Positions 1-7,226 of a DNA stretch of 53,738 nt are shown here, piece after piece. This DNA comes from JBHIET01 sp046760785 (GTDB lineage Bacteria > Chloroflexota > Anaerolineae > B4-G1), in assembly GCA_046760785.1 (NCBI GenBank), contig JBHIET010000015.1:1-53738 (forward strand), given 5' to 3'. Position 1 is the stretch's first letter. Each line of letters opens with the position of its first letter. The position numbers and the translations under genes are program-made. The notes under the pieces were generated by a model. It did no database searches. It saw only the letters and a list, made by a program, of their open reading frames with translations, and had not been told where the DNA came from.

Positions 1-30
1 CACTTTGCCGTGCCGTTTTGCGCTCGAGAC

Positions 31-47
31 GCCCCCGAGACGGGGGC
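31..47. repeat. REP-like hairpin, CGAGACGG family
   Basis: A perfect 7-bp inverted repeat (GCCCCCG / CGGGGGC) closes on an AGA loop. The 28 bases at 28-55 match 27337-27364 at 24 positions, so this is a dispersed element and not just a terminator; no T-run follows on either strand. It lies beyond the 3' end of the methyltransferase gene. Bases 1-148 otherwise show no gene. Confidence 0.6.
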
Positions 48-148
48 TACGAGCACCGGCGAGCAAGTGCAGCCTGCTTTATGTTGACCTGACATTATCA
101 AGGTAATCACCAGAACGCTCTTTAGCTGACACATGTACAGCGTTCCAT

Positions 149-1006
149 TCAAGACCATCTCGCGTCCTTCGCCATCTCAATCACCCCATCCTCCGCAATC
201 GGATAGGTGCGGGTGCAGTCTGTGCAGTGGAAGGCCTGGGCCTCTCGTTCCACCCGCCCGCCACAGACGGGGCAGCGCAAAATCTCAGGCAGGGGGCGAA
301 CACCGCCCCCTCGTGGCTTCCCGGCCTTGACCGCCCACGCCAGGTCATAGTCCATTTGCCATCGCTGTACCTTGACGTCTTCAAGGGGCAACTCGCGCAG
401 CGCCTGTTCGAACGCATCGCGGGGGAAGGCCCGCCCAGGCAGAAGTCTGGCGTCGCGCCCGACGCGGTTGGTCACCAGGAGCACCCCGCCGGGCCGCAGG
501 ACGCGCACCAGCTCGGCCAGCACCTCTTGCGGGTCGGGCGTGAATTCCAATGCCTCCAGGCAGGTGACGGCGTCAAAGGTGTCGTCGTCGAAGGGAAGGT
601 GGCGGGCGTCCTGCCACATGTAGGTCAGGCGGTCGGCGAATTGGGCGGTCAGGCGCACTGCCTGGCGCAGCATCTGGCGTGAGAGGTCAAGCCCGATGAC
701 CCGCCCGTCGAAAGGGGGTTGGCGCAGCAATGCCCGAGGCAGCCGTCCTGTGCCCGTCGCCACGTCGAGCACCAGAGGAGCAGGGATCAGTTCCAGCGCG
801 CGGGCCAGCGGCAGGCCCAGGAACCATTGCTCGTCGCCTAGGCTGTACTGCTTGATGCGCTCGTAGAGGTGGGCCGTCCAGTCGTAGAGCAGAATCACGA
901 TGCGAGGACCCAGGTAGGTACCTTCGGCGATGACCAGTTGCCAGTAGAGCAGCAGCCCCAGTAATACGAGACCCAGGAGCCCCAGGGCCAGTGCAACCCA
1001 GGACAT
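149..1006 (-). CDS. Membrane-anchored class I SAM-dependent methyltransferase
   Basis: The 285-residue protein begins with one hydrophobic segment (about residues 4-25) that should anchor it in the membrane. A UbiE-like methyltransferase fold follows: SAM-binding motif I reads LVLDVATGTGRL, a later acidic motif is DAVTCLEALEFTPDP, and RVLRPGGVLLVTNR is the usual post-motif strand. Near the C-terminus CPVCGGRV and HCTDCTRTYP give two CxxC pairs, a Trm112-like zinc ribbon. The substrate is unknown. It is the last gene of the leftward run from pstB, 3 bases after the membrane protein gene, and a glycosyltransferase two genes upstream suggests envelope or lipid modification (inference). Confidence 0.85.
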   Translation of the reverse strand: MSWVALALGLLGLVLLGLLLYWQLVIAEGTYLGPRIVILLYDWTAHLYERIKQYSLGDEQWFLGLPLARALELIPAPLVLDVATGTGRLPRALLRQPPFDGRVIGLDLSRQMLRQAVRLTAQFADRLTYMWQDARHLPFDDDTFDAVTCLEALEFTPDPQEVLAELVRVLRPGGVLLVTNRVGRDARLLPGRAFPRDAFEQALRELPLEDVKVQRWQMDYDLAWAVKAGKPRGGGVRPLPEILRCPVCGGRVEREAQAFHCTDCTRTYPIAEDGVIEMAKDARWS

Positions 1007-1009
1007 TGC

Positions 1010-1906
1010 TCACAGCGCCCAGGCAGCGATCAGCATCGCCGCCAGCAGCCAAGGGCGGGCGTATCGCGCGTACCAGGAAGCGGGCTGGCCGCGCCGGAGC
1101 CAGGGGAGCAGCATCAGTTGCGGGACCAGCAGCAACAGCAGTGCTCCTGCGGCCAGGGGACGGCGCAGTGCGACGAGGAGTGCGGCCGCCAGGAGTTGGG
1201 CACCCACCCCCAGCGTGCGTACCCAGGGTAACTCGGCTCCCCAGGCAGCTCCCCAGGCCAGGGCAAAGGTCAGCGCCAATGCGGCCGAGGAGGGCACGAC
1301 GGGGTCAAAGGCGGCGTGCCCGGCCAGCCAGGGAAGTGCCACAGCGATGAGGGCGTTCCAGCCCGGCGCGATGGAACCCCGCCCTCCCTCCCAGGCCAGG
1401 TCCAGTTGCATCACCGCCAGCGCAGCCGCGCTCAGTAACAGCAGCTCTGACCCCAGCAGCGCCCCCAGCACCGCCGTCACCGAAAGAGCGACGAGGACTG
1501 CCGAAAGTGCCGGGCCACAGGTAGGCCAGAGGACGTCACGCCACCAGGTGTGCAGTTGCCCCAGCCAGCGGGAGGCCCGGTCGCCGGGGGAGCCGGGGAG
1601 TGTGTAGGGGGGAGTGGGGACCGGCTCGTCAAGGCGCCAATTGCGCCAGCGGCGCAGCGGCGTGGCCCAATCGGTGTTGCCCAGCATCGCCCACAGCGTG
1701 CCCCAGCCCCCGTCCACCAGCAAGATCAGCAGGGCCAATTGCAGCCAGTGCTCACCCGACCAGTCAAAACCGCCCGAGGCGACAAGGCCGCACACACTCG
1801 CCCACGCCGGCCACAGCCAGGTGAGCGGGTTGCTCAGGCGAGCCTGCAGGTGGATCAGGCCACCGGAGGCCGGCCTGGAGGGGGGGGAATGCGGGTTTCT
1901 CTCCAT
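1010..1906 (-). CDS. Polytopic membrane protein, function unknown
   Basis: The 298-residue protein has about seven or eight hydrophobic segments, including LLILLVDGGWGTLWAML near residue 60 and several Leu/Ala-rich helices from residue 130 to the end. A polar loop around residues 80-125 (RRWRNWRLDEPVPTPPY) separates the first helices from the rest. I recognise no family motif. It lies between a glycosyltransferase and a membrane-anchored methyltransferase on the same strand, 12 bases after the first and 3 before the second, so it is probably cotranscribed with them and may serve envelope glycan or lipid synthesis (inference). Confidence 0.7.
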   Translation of the reverse strand: MERNPHSPPSRPASGGLIHLQARLSNPLTWLWPAWASVCGLVASGGFDWSGEHWLQLALLILLVDGGWGTLWAMLGNTDWATPLRRWRNWRLDEPVPTPPYTLPGSPGDRASRWLGQLHTWWRDVLWPTCGPALSAVLVALSVTAVLGALLGSELLLLSAAALAVMQLDLAWEGGRGSIAPGWNALIAVALPWLAGHAAFDPVVPSSAALALTFALAWGAAWGAELPWVRTLGVGAQLLAAALLVALRRPLAAGALLLLLVPQLMLLPWLRRGQPASWYARYARPWLLAAMLIAAWAL

Positions 1907-1918
1907 AGGTCACGCGGA

Positions 1919-3022
1919 TTATACCACAAACCGCTCAATTGCGCCCAGGACGGTTTGTGCACAGCCAGTCCAGGAGAAACGGCGCACATTGGCCAGGCCG
2001 CGCTCGATCAGGCTTTCTCGCAGGGAGGGTTCGGCGAGGATGCGCTGCATCGCGGCGGCGATGCCGGCGGTGTCGGTCGGATCCACCAGGAGCGCCGCGT
2101 CTCCGGCCACCTCCGGCAGGCTTGAGGTAGTGCTGGTGATGACCGGGCAGCCGCAGGCCTGAGCCTCCAGCACCGGCAGGCCGAATCCTTCGTACAGCGA
2201 GGGGAACACGAAAGCGAGCGCCCCGCTGAGCAGAGCGGCCTTGTCCTCGTCGGGGACGTAGCCGAGGAAGAGCACCCGGTGTTCCAGCCCCAGGCGGCGC
2301 ACCTGAGCGAAGAGGTCGTCGTAGAGCCAGCCCCGTTTGCCAGCCAGGACCAGGTGGATTGCGGATTGCGGATTGCGGATTGCGGATTTGGCGAAAGCTT
2401 CCACCAGACGACGCAGGTTTTTTCGTGGTTGCAGGGTACCAAGATACTGGAAGTAGTCGCCGGAGATGCCATAGCGCACCTTGACCGCTTCAATCGCGGC
2501 GAGGTCACGCACCGGGGCGAGTGTCTCGTCGTAGCCGGGGTAGGCGACGGTGATCTTGGCCGGGGGGACAGAGTAGCGCGTCACCAGGTCGGACTTGGTG
2601 GCTTCGGAGTCGGCCAGGATATGCGCGGCCGCGCGTCCGTTCCAGCGGGTGGACAGGTCGAGGTACAGACGCTGACGCCAGGGATGGGCTTCCGGGAAGT
2701 GGAGGTAGCCCAGGTCGTGGACGGTGACCAGGCTGGCGCGGGGATGGATGAGGGGCAGGACGTGGGCCGGGACGAAGAGTGCGTCCGGCGGGCGGCGGGC
2801 TATCTCCCAGGAAAGGCGCAGGTGAGTCCACAGGCGCGGAAAAGGGATGGCGCGAAGTTCAGCGCCAGGAAAAGCGTCGGCGGGAGGCGTGCTGCGGAAG
2901 TAGAGGCGAAAGCGATGCAGGCTTTCGAGGTTCAGCAGTGCCTGGATCAGGCGCTGGGAGTAGACCTCGGTGCCAGTCGGTCGGGTGGCGGCGGCGCGGC
3001 TGGCGTCAATGCCGATCAGCAT
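1919..3022 (-). CDS. Glycosyltransferase, GT4 family
   Basis: This 367-residue GT-B enzyme has the family hallmarks: an N-terminal strand then GTEVYSQRLIQAL, YLGTLQPRKNLRRLVEAFA where GT4 enzymes have their linker, and the nucleotide-sugar site PSLYEGFGLPVLEAQACG with the E(x7)E glutamates. It probably transfers a sugar from an activated donor to an envelope or lipid acceptor; neither is predictable. Four perfect tandem GGATTGC heptamers lie inside the gene (2356-2390) and are translated in frame as SAIRNPQSAIH between the linker and LVLAG. The ATG directly follows the TAG of the upstream gene, so the two are probably coupled. Confidence 0.9.
   Translation of the reverse strand: MLIGIDASRAAATRPTGTEVYSQRLIQALLNLESLHRFRLYFRSTPPADAFPGAELRAIPFPRLWTHLRLSWEIARRPPDALFVPAHVLPLIHPRASLVTVHDLGYLHFPEAHPWRQRLYLDLSTRWNGRAAAHILADSEATKSDLVTRYSVPPAKITVAYPGYDETLAPVRDLAAIEAVKVRYGISGDYFQYLGTLQPRKNLRRLVEAFAKSAIRNPQSAIHLVLAGKRGWLYDDLFAQVRRLGLEHRVLFLGYVPDEDKAALLSGALAFVFPSLYEGFGLPVLEAQACGCPVITSTTSSLPEVAGDAALLVDPTDTAGIAAAMQRILAEPSLRESLIERGLANVRRFSWTGCAQTVLGAIERFVV
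2356..2390. repeat. In-gene tandem heptamer (GGATTGC)
   Basis: Four exact copies of GGATTGC and a fifth degenerate copy lie head to tail inside the glycosyltransferase gene. Because 7 is not a multiple of 3, the reading frame rotates through the array, yet no stop arises. It falls in a surface linker before a core strand, where length variation should be tolerated. Confidence 0.9.
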
Positions 3023-3541
3023 CTACTGTGAGCGCTTGCCGAGCAGGGCACGCAGGAGCACCATCAGGCCCAGAAGGATTAGCAGGATAGGCCATAGGTT
3101 GGGCAGGAGTTCGCGGGTCTCAGGGCCGAGCAGTTTGAGCGTCATAGCCAGCCCCGCGCCACCGACGACGAAGGCCACCAGCGCCAGGAAGAGCGCGCCC
3201 CAATCGCGGAAGCGGGCTGCGGCCCACTGGGCCAGGAAGGCGACGCTGCCGATGAGGACGAAAACGGGCCACCATGTCTCCAGGTCGCGGTACTCCAGCG
3301 GGCCCAGGGTAATGAAGAAGAACGCCAGCCCCACGAGCATAGCGGCTGTGCCGAGGAATACCTGGCCGGGATCGCGTCGTTCGCCAAAGAGGTAGCTGCC
3401 CAGGAGCACCAGCCCCCCGGCAAAGGGGAATACGGGCCAGATGGCGTCCCAACCGGGGATGTCTATGCCTGCTTGCTGTAGCAGCAGGTAAATGCCCAGC
3501 AAGATGAGAAACAAGGCCAGGACGACGGTTCCTTTTCGCAT
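3023..3541 (-). CDS. LiaF-like transmembrane protein (DUF5668-type)
   Basis: A 172-residue membrane protein with six hydrophobic stretches. The repeated pattern of a Leu-rich helix followed by W-x-P-V/I (WDAIWPVFPF, WWPVFVLIG, LWPILLILLG) is typical of the LiaF/DUF5668 transmembrane domain linked to envelope stress regulation. I chose the ATG at 3541 because AAAGGAG precedes it; that SD overlaps the last codons of rpiB, implying coupled translation. No extramembrane LiaF C-domain is present. Confidence 0.8.
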   Translation of the reverse strand: MRKGTVVLALFLILLGIYLLLQQAGIDIPGWDAIWPVFPFAGGLVLLGSYLFGERRDPGQVFLGTAAMLVGLAFFFITLGPLEYRDLETWWPVFVLIGSVAFLAQWAAARFRDWGALFLALVAFVVGGAGLAMTLKLLGPETRELLPNLWPILLILLGLMVLLRALLGKRSQ

Positions 3542-3545
3542 GGGT

Positions 3546-3998
3546 TCACTCCTTTCCTTCCACTTCTTCCAGCACACTGATCTTATTCACGCGGCTTGCA
3601 TGACGGCCTCCAAGAAACTCGCTGGTAAGGAAGACCTGCACGATGTCCAGCGCCAGGCCGAGGCCGAGCACGCGCCCACCCAGGCACAGGATGTTGGCCT
3701 TGTTGTCCTGACGGCTCATGTGCGCCATGTAGCAATTGGTGCATATAGCGGCGCGGACGCCTCGTATCTTGTTGGCGGCCACGCTCATGCCGATTCCTGT
3801 GCCGCAGATAAGAATGCCACGCTCGAATTCTCCAGCGGCCACGGCGCGGGCCAGCGGCGCGGCGATGTCGGGATAGTCTACGGACTCCGGGCCATGCGTG
3901 CCGAAATCCTGCACCTGGTGGCCCTGAGCGATGAGGAACTCGGCTATGTGCTGCTTCAACTCGTAACCGCCTTGATCGGCGCCGATGGCAATATACAT
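3546..3998 (-). CDS. rpiB: Ribose-5-phosphate isomerase B
   Basis: The 150-residue protein matches the RpiB/LacAB family length. It has the N-terminal phosphate-site segment AIGADQGGYELK, the active-site Cys loop ILICGTGIGMSVAANK, and ANILCLGGRVLG. It interconverts ribose 5-phosphate and ribulose 5-phosphate in the cytoplasm, feeding PRPP for the purine pathway encoded at 24-34 kb. It lies 17 bases downstream of phoU and is followed by the LiaF-like gene, whose SD overlaps its end. AGGAG lies about 10 bases before the ATG. Confidence 0.95.
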   Translation of the reverse strand: MYIAIGADQGGYELKQHIAEFLIAQGHQVQDFGTHGPESVDYPDIAAPLARAVAAGEFERGILICGTGIGMSVAANKIRGVRAAICTNCYMAHMSRQDNKANILCLGGRVLGLGLALDIVQVFLTSEFLGGRHASRVNKISVLEEVEGKE

Positions 3999-4015
3999 AG
4001 GGCTTATCTCCTGGT

Positions 4016-4678
4016 TCAGAAGCTGAGTTCCTTGAACTCGCCGGTAGACATAAATATGACCCGCTCGCAGATATTCGTCACCCGATCAGCGATGCGCTCC
4101 AGGTTGTGAGTCACCCAGAGCAGGTAGGTGGCCCGCGTGATATTTTTCGGGTCTTCCAGCATGTAGGTCAACAACTCCCGATAGACCTGGTCGTACAATC
4201 CATCAATCTCTGTGTCCCGCTTCGCCGTTTCGAACGCCAGATCCGGGTCGTACTTCAGATATGCCTCCAGGCTGGCGCGGATCATTTCCTGGTCAATCTC
4301 TGCCATGCGGGGGAGGTCAATCAGCGGCTTGAGATGTGGCTGGTCGGCCAGCCGGATGGCAAGTTCCGCGATTCCGCTGGCATGATCACCCATGCGCTCC
4401 AGTTCCGTGACGATGTGGATGGCGGCGATGATGGCACGCAGGTCTCCAGCCGTCGGCTGCTGGGTCGCGATCAGCCTCAGGCATTGCTCCTCAATATCAT
4501 ACCGCCTGGTGTTAATCTTCTCATCTCCGGCAACCACCTGGCGGGCCGCGTCTTTATCTTGCTCCTTGAGTGCTTGGATTGCCAGTTCGATAGCGGTCTC
4601 CGTCATTTTGCCCAGGTGGAAGATGTTGTCGCGTAGCTCTGTCAGTTCCCGATCAAACGATTCTCTGGCCTTGCTCAT
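4016..4678 (-). CDS. phoU: Phosphate signalling regulator PhoU
   Basis: The 220-residue protein has the two tandem three-helix PhoU repeats, each with its metal-binding motif: ELERMGDHASGIAE in the first and LERIADRVTNICERV in the second. PhoU tunes the Pst transporter and the phosphate-sensing kinase in known systems. It starts at an ATG preceded by AGGAGGTGG. Placement directly downstream of pstB is the usual arrangement; no PhoR/PhoB pair is recognisable by context in this window. Confidence 0.96.
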   Translation of the reverse strand: MSKARESFDRELTELRDNIFHLGKMTETAIELAIQALKEQDKDAARQVVAGDEKINTRRYDIEEQCLRLIATQQPTAGDLRAIIAAIHIVTELERMGDHASGIAELAIRLADQPHLKPLIDLPRMAEIDQEMIRASLEAYLKYDPDLAFETAKRDTEIDGLYDQVYRELLTYMLEDPKNITRATYLLWVTHNLERIADRVTNICERVIFMSTGEFKELSF

Positions 4679-4700
4679 TTCCCACCTCCTCCCGCCAATC

Positions 4701-4728
4701 GTCCAGCGTCTAGCATCCAGTATCCAGT
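4701..4728. repeat. Tandem heptamers at the pstB 3' end
   Basis: Four head-to-tail 7-base units (GTCCAGC, GTCTAGC, then ATCCAGT twice) fill most of the 49-base gap between phoU and pstB. The last base is the first base of the pstB stop codon on the complementary strand. Units differ by substitutions while the period stays exactly seven. Confidence 0.85.
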
Positions 4729-5480
4729 CACCCCATTCGCCCGGTGATGTAGTCCTCGGTCAGTTGCTGCGCCGGGCGTGTGAAGATCTTTCCCGTCTCG
4801 TCGTATTCCACCAGTTTACCCAGCCAGAAGAAGCCGGTGTGGTCAGATACGCGGGCCGCCTGATGCATATTGTGGGTGACGATGACGATGGTGTAGTGCT
4901 CACGCAGTTCCCGCATCAGGTCCTCGATCCGCAGCGTGGCAGCCGGGTCCAGCGCCGAGCAAGGCTCGTCCATCAGGATGATCTCCGGCTTGACGGCCAG
5001 CACCCGCGCGATACACAGACGCTGCTGCTCACCCGCCGAAAAGTCAAGCGCGGAGGAATGTAGTTTGTCTTTGACCTCATCCCACAGCGCCGCTGCTCGC
5101 AGACTCTGCTCAACCAGGTCATCCAGTGCACTGGAGCGTGCCAACCCCAGCACTCGCGGCCCGAAGGCGACGTTGTCGTAGATGGACTGGGGGAAAGGAT
5201 TGGGGCGCTGGAAGACCATGCCCACTCGTTGTCGCAGTTCAACCACGTCCACATCCGGCGCGTAGATGTCCCGGCCGTCGAGCAGGACTTCCCCTTCAAT
5301 CCGCGTGCCGGGGATGGTGTCGTTCATGCGGTTGAAGCAGCGCAGGAAGGTGGACTTGCCGCAGCCGGAAGGCCCGATGAAGGCAGTGATACGCTGTTCT
5401 TCGATGCACATCGAGATGTCGTGCAGTGCTTCGAAGTCGTCGTAGTAGAACCGCAGATCGCGGATTTCGAGCTTGCTCAT
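4728..5480 (-). CDS. pstB: Phosphate ABC transporter ATPase PstB
   Basis: The 250-residue ATPase has Walker A GPSGCGKST (residues 36-44), the Q-loop region GMVFQRPNPFPQSIYDN typical of PstB, Walker B IILMDEPCSALDP and the H-loop IVTHNMHQAA. It powers phosphate import through PstC/PstA, which are not encoded here. The ABC signature is FSAGEQQRL and not the usual LSGGQQQR, a mild departure. A promoter ends only 8 bases before the ATG, so the mRNA is probably leaderless. It is the first gene of the leftward run and divergent from pstS. Confidence 0.96.
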   Translation of the reverse strand: MSKLEIRDLRFYYDDFEALHDISMCIEEQRITAFIGPSGCGKSTFLRCFNRMNDTIPGTRIEGEVLLDGRDIYAPDVDVVELRQRVGMVFQRPNPFPQSIYDNVAFGPRVLGLARSSALDDLVEQSLRAAALWDEVKDKLHSSALDFSAGEQQRLCIARVLAVKPEIILMDEPCSALDPAATLRIEDLMRELREHYTIVIVTHNMHQAARVSDHTGFFWLGKLVEYDETGKIFTRPAQQLTEDYITGRMG

Positions 5481-5488
5481 TACTGGAC

Positions 5489-5517
5489 ATTGTACCGCAA
5501 GCCGCTGGAGTGGGCAA
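5489..5517 (-). promoter_or_regulatory. pstB promoter (TTGCCC-17-TACAAT)
   Basis: On the minus strand a -35 TTGCCC (5517-5512) and a -10 TACAAT (5494-5489) are separated by 17 bases. Eight bases separate the -10 from the pstB ATG at 5480, so transcription should start within a base or two of the start codon. No SD can fit. Confidence 0.7.
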
Positions 5518-5524
5518 GTGCCGA

Positions 5525-5553
5525 TTGACTGTCTGGGCTGCTGATGCTATAAT
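5525..5553 (+). promoter_or_regulatory. pstS promoter (TTGACT-17-TATAAT, extended -10)
   Basis: The -35 TTGACT (5525-5530) and the perfect -10 TATAAT (5548-5553), preceded by TGC, are 17 bases apart. The pstS ATG begins at 5563, so the predicted leader is about 3 bases. The two divergent -35 boxes are only 7 bases apart, leaving room for one shared regulator. Confidence 0.8.
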
Positions 5554-5562
5554 CTGCGCGGC

Positions 5563-6435
5563 ATGCGTAAGCCCTGCGTCTGCATTCTGCTTGTCCTGCT
5601 CGTCGCCTGCCGCCCGGCTGAAGGGGAAATGGGGACGGCTGGCGTCGCCATCCAGAACGTCGGCTCCGACACGATCGTCAACCTAGCGCTGGCCTGGGCC
5701 GAAGCGTATCAGGAGCAACACCCCGACGTGCGCATCGCCGTGACCGGGGGGGGCTCCGGCACCGGCATCGCCGGGTTGATCAATGGCACGGTAGACCTCG
5801 CCAACGCCTCGCGCCGGATGAAGCCGGAGGAAATGGAGGCGGCCGAAGCCAACGGCATCATACCGGTTGAGCACGTCATCGCCCGCGACGCTATCGCCAT
5901 CGTCGTGCATCCCTCTAACCCGGTGGACCGCCTCACGCTCCAGCAACTCTCGGACATATTCAGCGGGCGCATCACCAACTGGTCACAAGTTGGAGGGGAG
6001 GATCGGCCCATCGTCCTCCTCTCGCGCGAGTCGAACTCGGGCACGCACGTCTACTTCCTGGAGCAGGTGGTGCGGCTGGGGGCCAAGCACGCGCCGACGC
6101 TTTTCTCGCCCGACACGCTGCTGATGCCTTCGTCGGAGGGGATCAGCGCCGAGGTGCGTCAGAACCCCAATGCCATCGGTTACGACGGGCTGGGCTACGT
6201 CACCGACGATCAGAAAACCATCGCTGTCGCCGCCGGACCGGAAGGGCCGTTTGTGTTGCCGACCATCGAGACGGTCAACAGTGGAGACTATCCTATCGCC
6301 CGCGATCTCTACGTGTACACCGCCGGAGAGCCACAAGGGACAATCGCCGTGTACCTGGACTGGCTCCGCTCGCCGGAGGGGCAGGAGATCGTGGAGGAAT
6401 TGGGGTTTGTGCCGCTATCGTCGATAGATTGGTAA
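5563..6435 (+). CDS. pstS: Phosphate-binding lipoprotein PstS
   Basis: The 290-residue protein has a short lipoprotein signal (MRKPCVCILLVLLVAC), so the mature protein should be a lipid-anchored extracytoplasmic receptor. Phosphate-binding loops of the PstS type are visible: VGSDTIVNLA near the start, VTGGGSGTGIAGLING, LSDIFSGRITNWSQVGG, and LSRESNSGTHVYFLE. It delivers phosphate to the Pst permease. Its gene stands alone, divergent from pstB-phoU, with no pstC or pstA after it. The stop codon lies within a degenerate tandem repeat and a damaged accessory patch begins soon after. Confidence 0.95.
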   Translation: MRKPCVCILLVLLVACRPAEGEMGTAGVAIQNVGSDTIVNLALAWAEAYQEQHPDVRIAVTGGGSGTGIAGLINGTVDLANASRRMKPEEMEAAEANGIIPVEHVIARDAIAIVVHPSNPVDRLTLQQLSDIFSGRITNWSQVGGEDRPIVLLSRESNSGTHVYFLEQVVRLGAKHAPTLFSPDTLLMPSSEGISAEVRQNPNAIGYDGLGYVTDDQKTIAVAAGPEGPFVLPTIETVNSGDYPIARDLYVYTAGEPQGTIAVYLDWLRSPEGQEIVEELGFVPLSSIDW

Positions 6436-6452
6436 ACTGGTAGGTTGGTGGA
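6428..6452. repeat. Degenerate short tandem repeat over the pstS stop
   Basis: Three copies of an approximately 8-base unit built on TGGTA (ATTGGTAA, ACTGGTAG, GTTGGTGG) span the pstS stop codon. It resembles the other gene-end arrays in this window except that the spacing is closer to eight. Confidence 0.55.
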
Positions 6453-6508
6453 AAGGAAGAGATCATCAGGAAAATCCGTCCTTTCGGGTGTAAGCGTTAC
6501 TTCTAGAC

Positions 6509-6537
6509 TTGCTTATCTCGTCCCACTGGGGTACAAT
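6509..6537 (+). promoter_or_regulatory. Promoter TTGCTT-17-TACAAT
   Basis: A -35 TTGCTT (6509-6514) and -10 TACAAT (6532-6537) are 17 bases apart. Downstream lie a strong SD (GGGGGAGG) and an ATG at 6572, but that frame stops after three codons, so the promoter now serves only a broken gene and the IS. Confidence 0.6.
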
Positions 6538-6571
6538 CAGGCCAACGACATCATCACACCGGGGGAGGGCG

Positions 6572-6703
6572 ATGAGCAAATGAGCCGAGTTGTTCCAGCG
6601 CAAGCGCCACGCGATTCTGACGCTTAGCCTAGTTTTCGGTACAAAACAGCGTAACTACAGGCCCCCGGCGATGTTCTACAGGATAAATCGACCGGGAGGC
6701 TGA
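6572..6703 (+). pseudogene. Decayed gene start, TGA at codon 4, cut by an IS
   Basis: After a good promoter and SD the frame reads MSK, a TGA, then AELFQRKRHAILTLSL before it enters the IS left end at 6629-6633. The post-stop stretch looks like a basic N-terminus leading into a membrane helix. The frame closes at a TGA that overlaps the transposase ATG (6703). I read it as the 5' remnant of a lost gene. A pstC-like permease gene would be expected after pstS, but 20 residues cannot establish that. Confidence 0.35.
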
Positions 6704-7214
6704 TGGTTATGCTACGCGATAGGTATCCTGTTGATCCCTTGTTCATGGAGGTTCTCGAACTCACTGGCATCAAGAGCGACCCCGAACTGATCGAGATAGA
6801 CCGTCTTCTGGAAGACGATGAGATCTTCCAGCGGGTCAAACACGACTTATCTCAAAGGCATCCGAAAACACTGCTTACCGGACGCAACTCTACGCCGGTG
6901 GAGGTGATCATCCGGCAGTTGGCGGTCAAGCACTTGTACGATTGGAGCTATGAGGACACCTTTCAATTTGTGAGCGACAGCTTGGTGCTGCGCTGGTTCT
7001 GCCGCGTCCACGCTGGCAAAGCCGGGGGGAGTTCGTCCTTAAGAAGTGGCGGTGGAGGAGTATGTACCACCAGATCAGGTGGACCAGCCCGGACAACGGC
7101 GGCCGGTTTCTCTGCCAAGACAGCGACACCGACATCAGTGAGTATGGGTTTTCAAGGTTCTCTAGGTCCCAGGGAGCAGTGCGCCCACCTGGGTAGTTTT
7201 GTACCGGAAACTAG
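6629..7214. mobile_element. Internally deleted IS with terminal inverted repeats
   Basis: The left end TTTTCGGTACAAAAC (6633-6647) matches the reverse complement of the right end (TTTCCGGTACAAAAC, 7196-7210) at 14 of 15 positions. Both ends are flanked by CTAG (6629-6632 and 7211-7214), a likely 4-bp target duplication. The interior is under 600 bp and carries only the first third of a transposase, so the copy cannot move by itself but could be mobilised in trans by a full-length relative. Confidence 0.8.
6703..7020 (+). pseudogene. Transposase N-terminal fragment (ISNCY/IS5-like)
   Basis: The first 105 or so residues are transposase-like: an N-terminal PVDPLFMEVLELTG segment, then RNSTPVEVIIRQLAVKHLYDW and FVSDSLVLRWFCRV, the standard N-terminal region of this family. 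After CRV the similarity stops abruptly; the frame runs on to 7218 as Ser/Gly-rich sequence without a DDE domain. The ATG follows GGGAGG and overlaps the stop of the decayed upstream frame (TGATG). In another frame, 7025-7185 reads as an unrelated fragment that I cannot assign. Confidence 0.75.
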
Positions 7215-7226
7215 CTAATAATCAGG

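Noticed and set aside
4728..5480. PstB as inactive because of the FSAGE signature
   Set aside because: Walker A, Walker B, Q and H loops are intact and Glu at the last signature position is common in PstB; the change alone does not argue for loss.
6572..6703. In-frame TGA at codon 4 as selenocysteine or a recoded stop
   Set aside because: No SECIS-like hairpin is evident just after the TGA, no selenoprotein motif surrounds it, and the frame is cut by an IS within 20 codons. A decayed gene explains it better.
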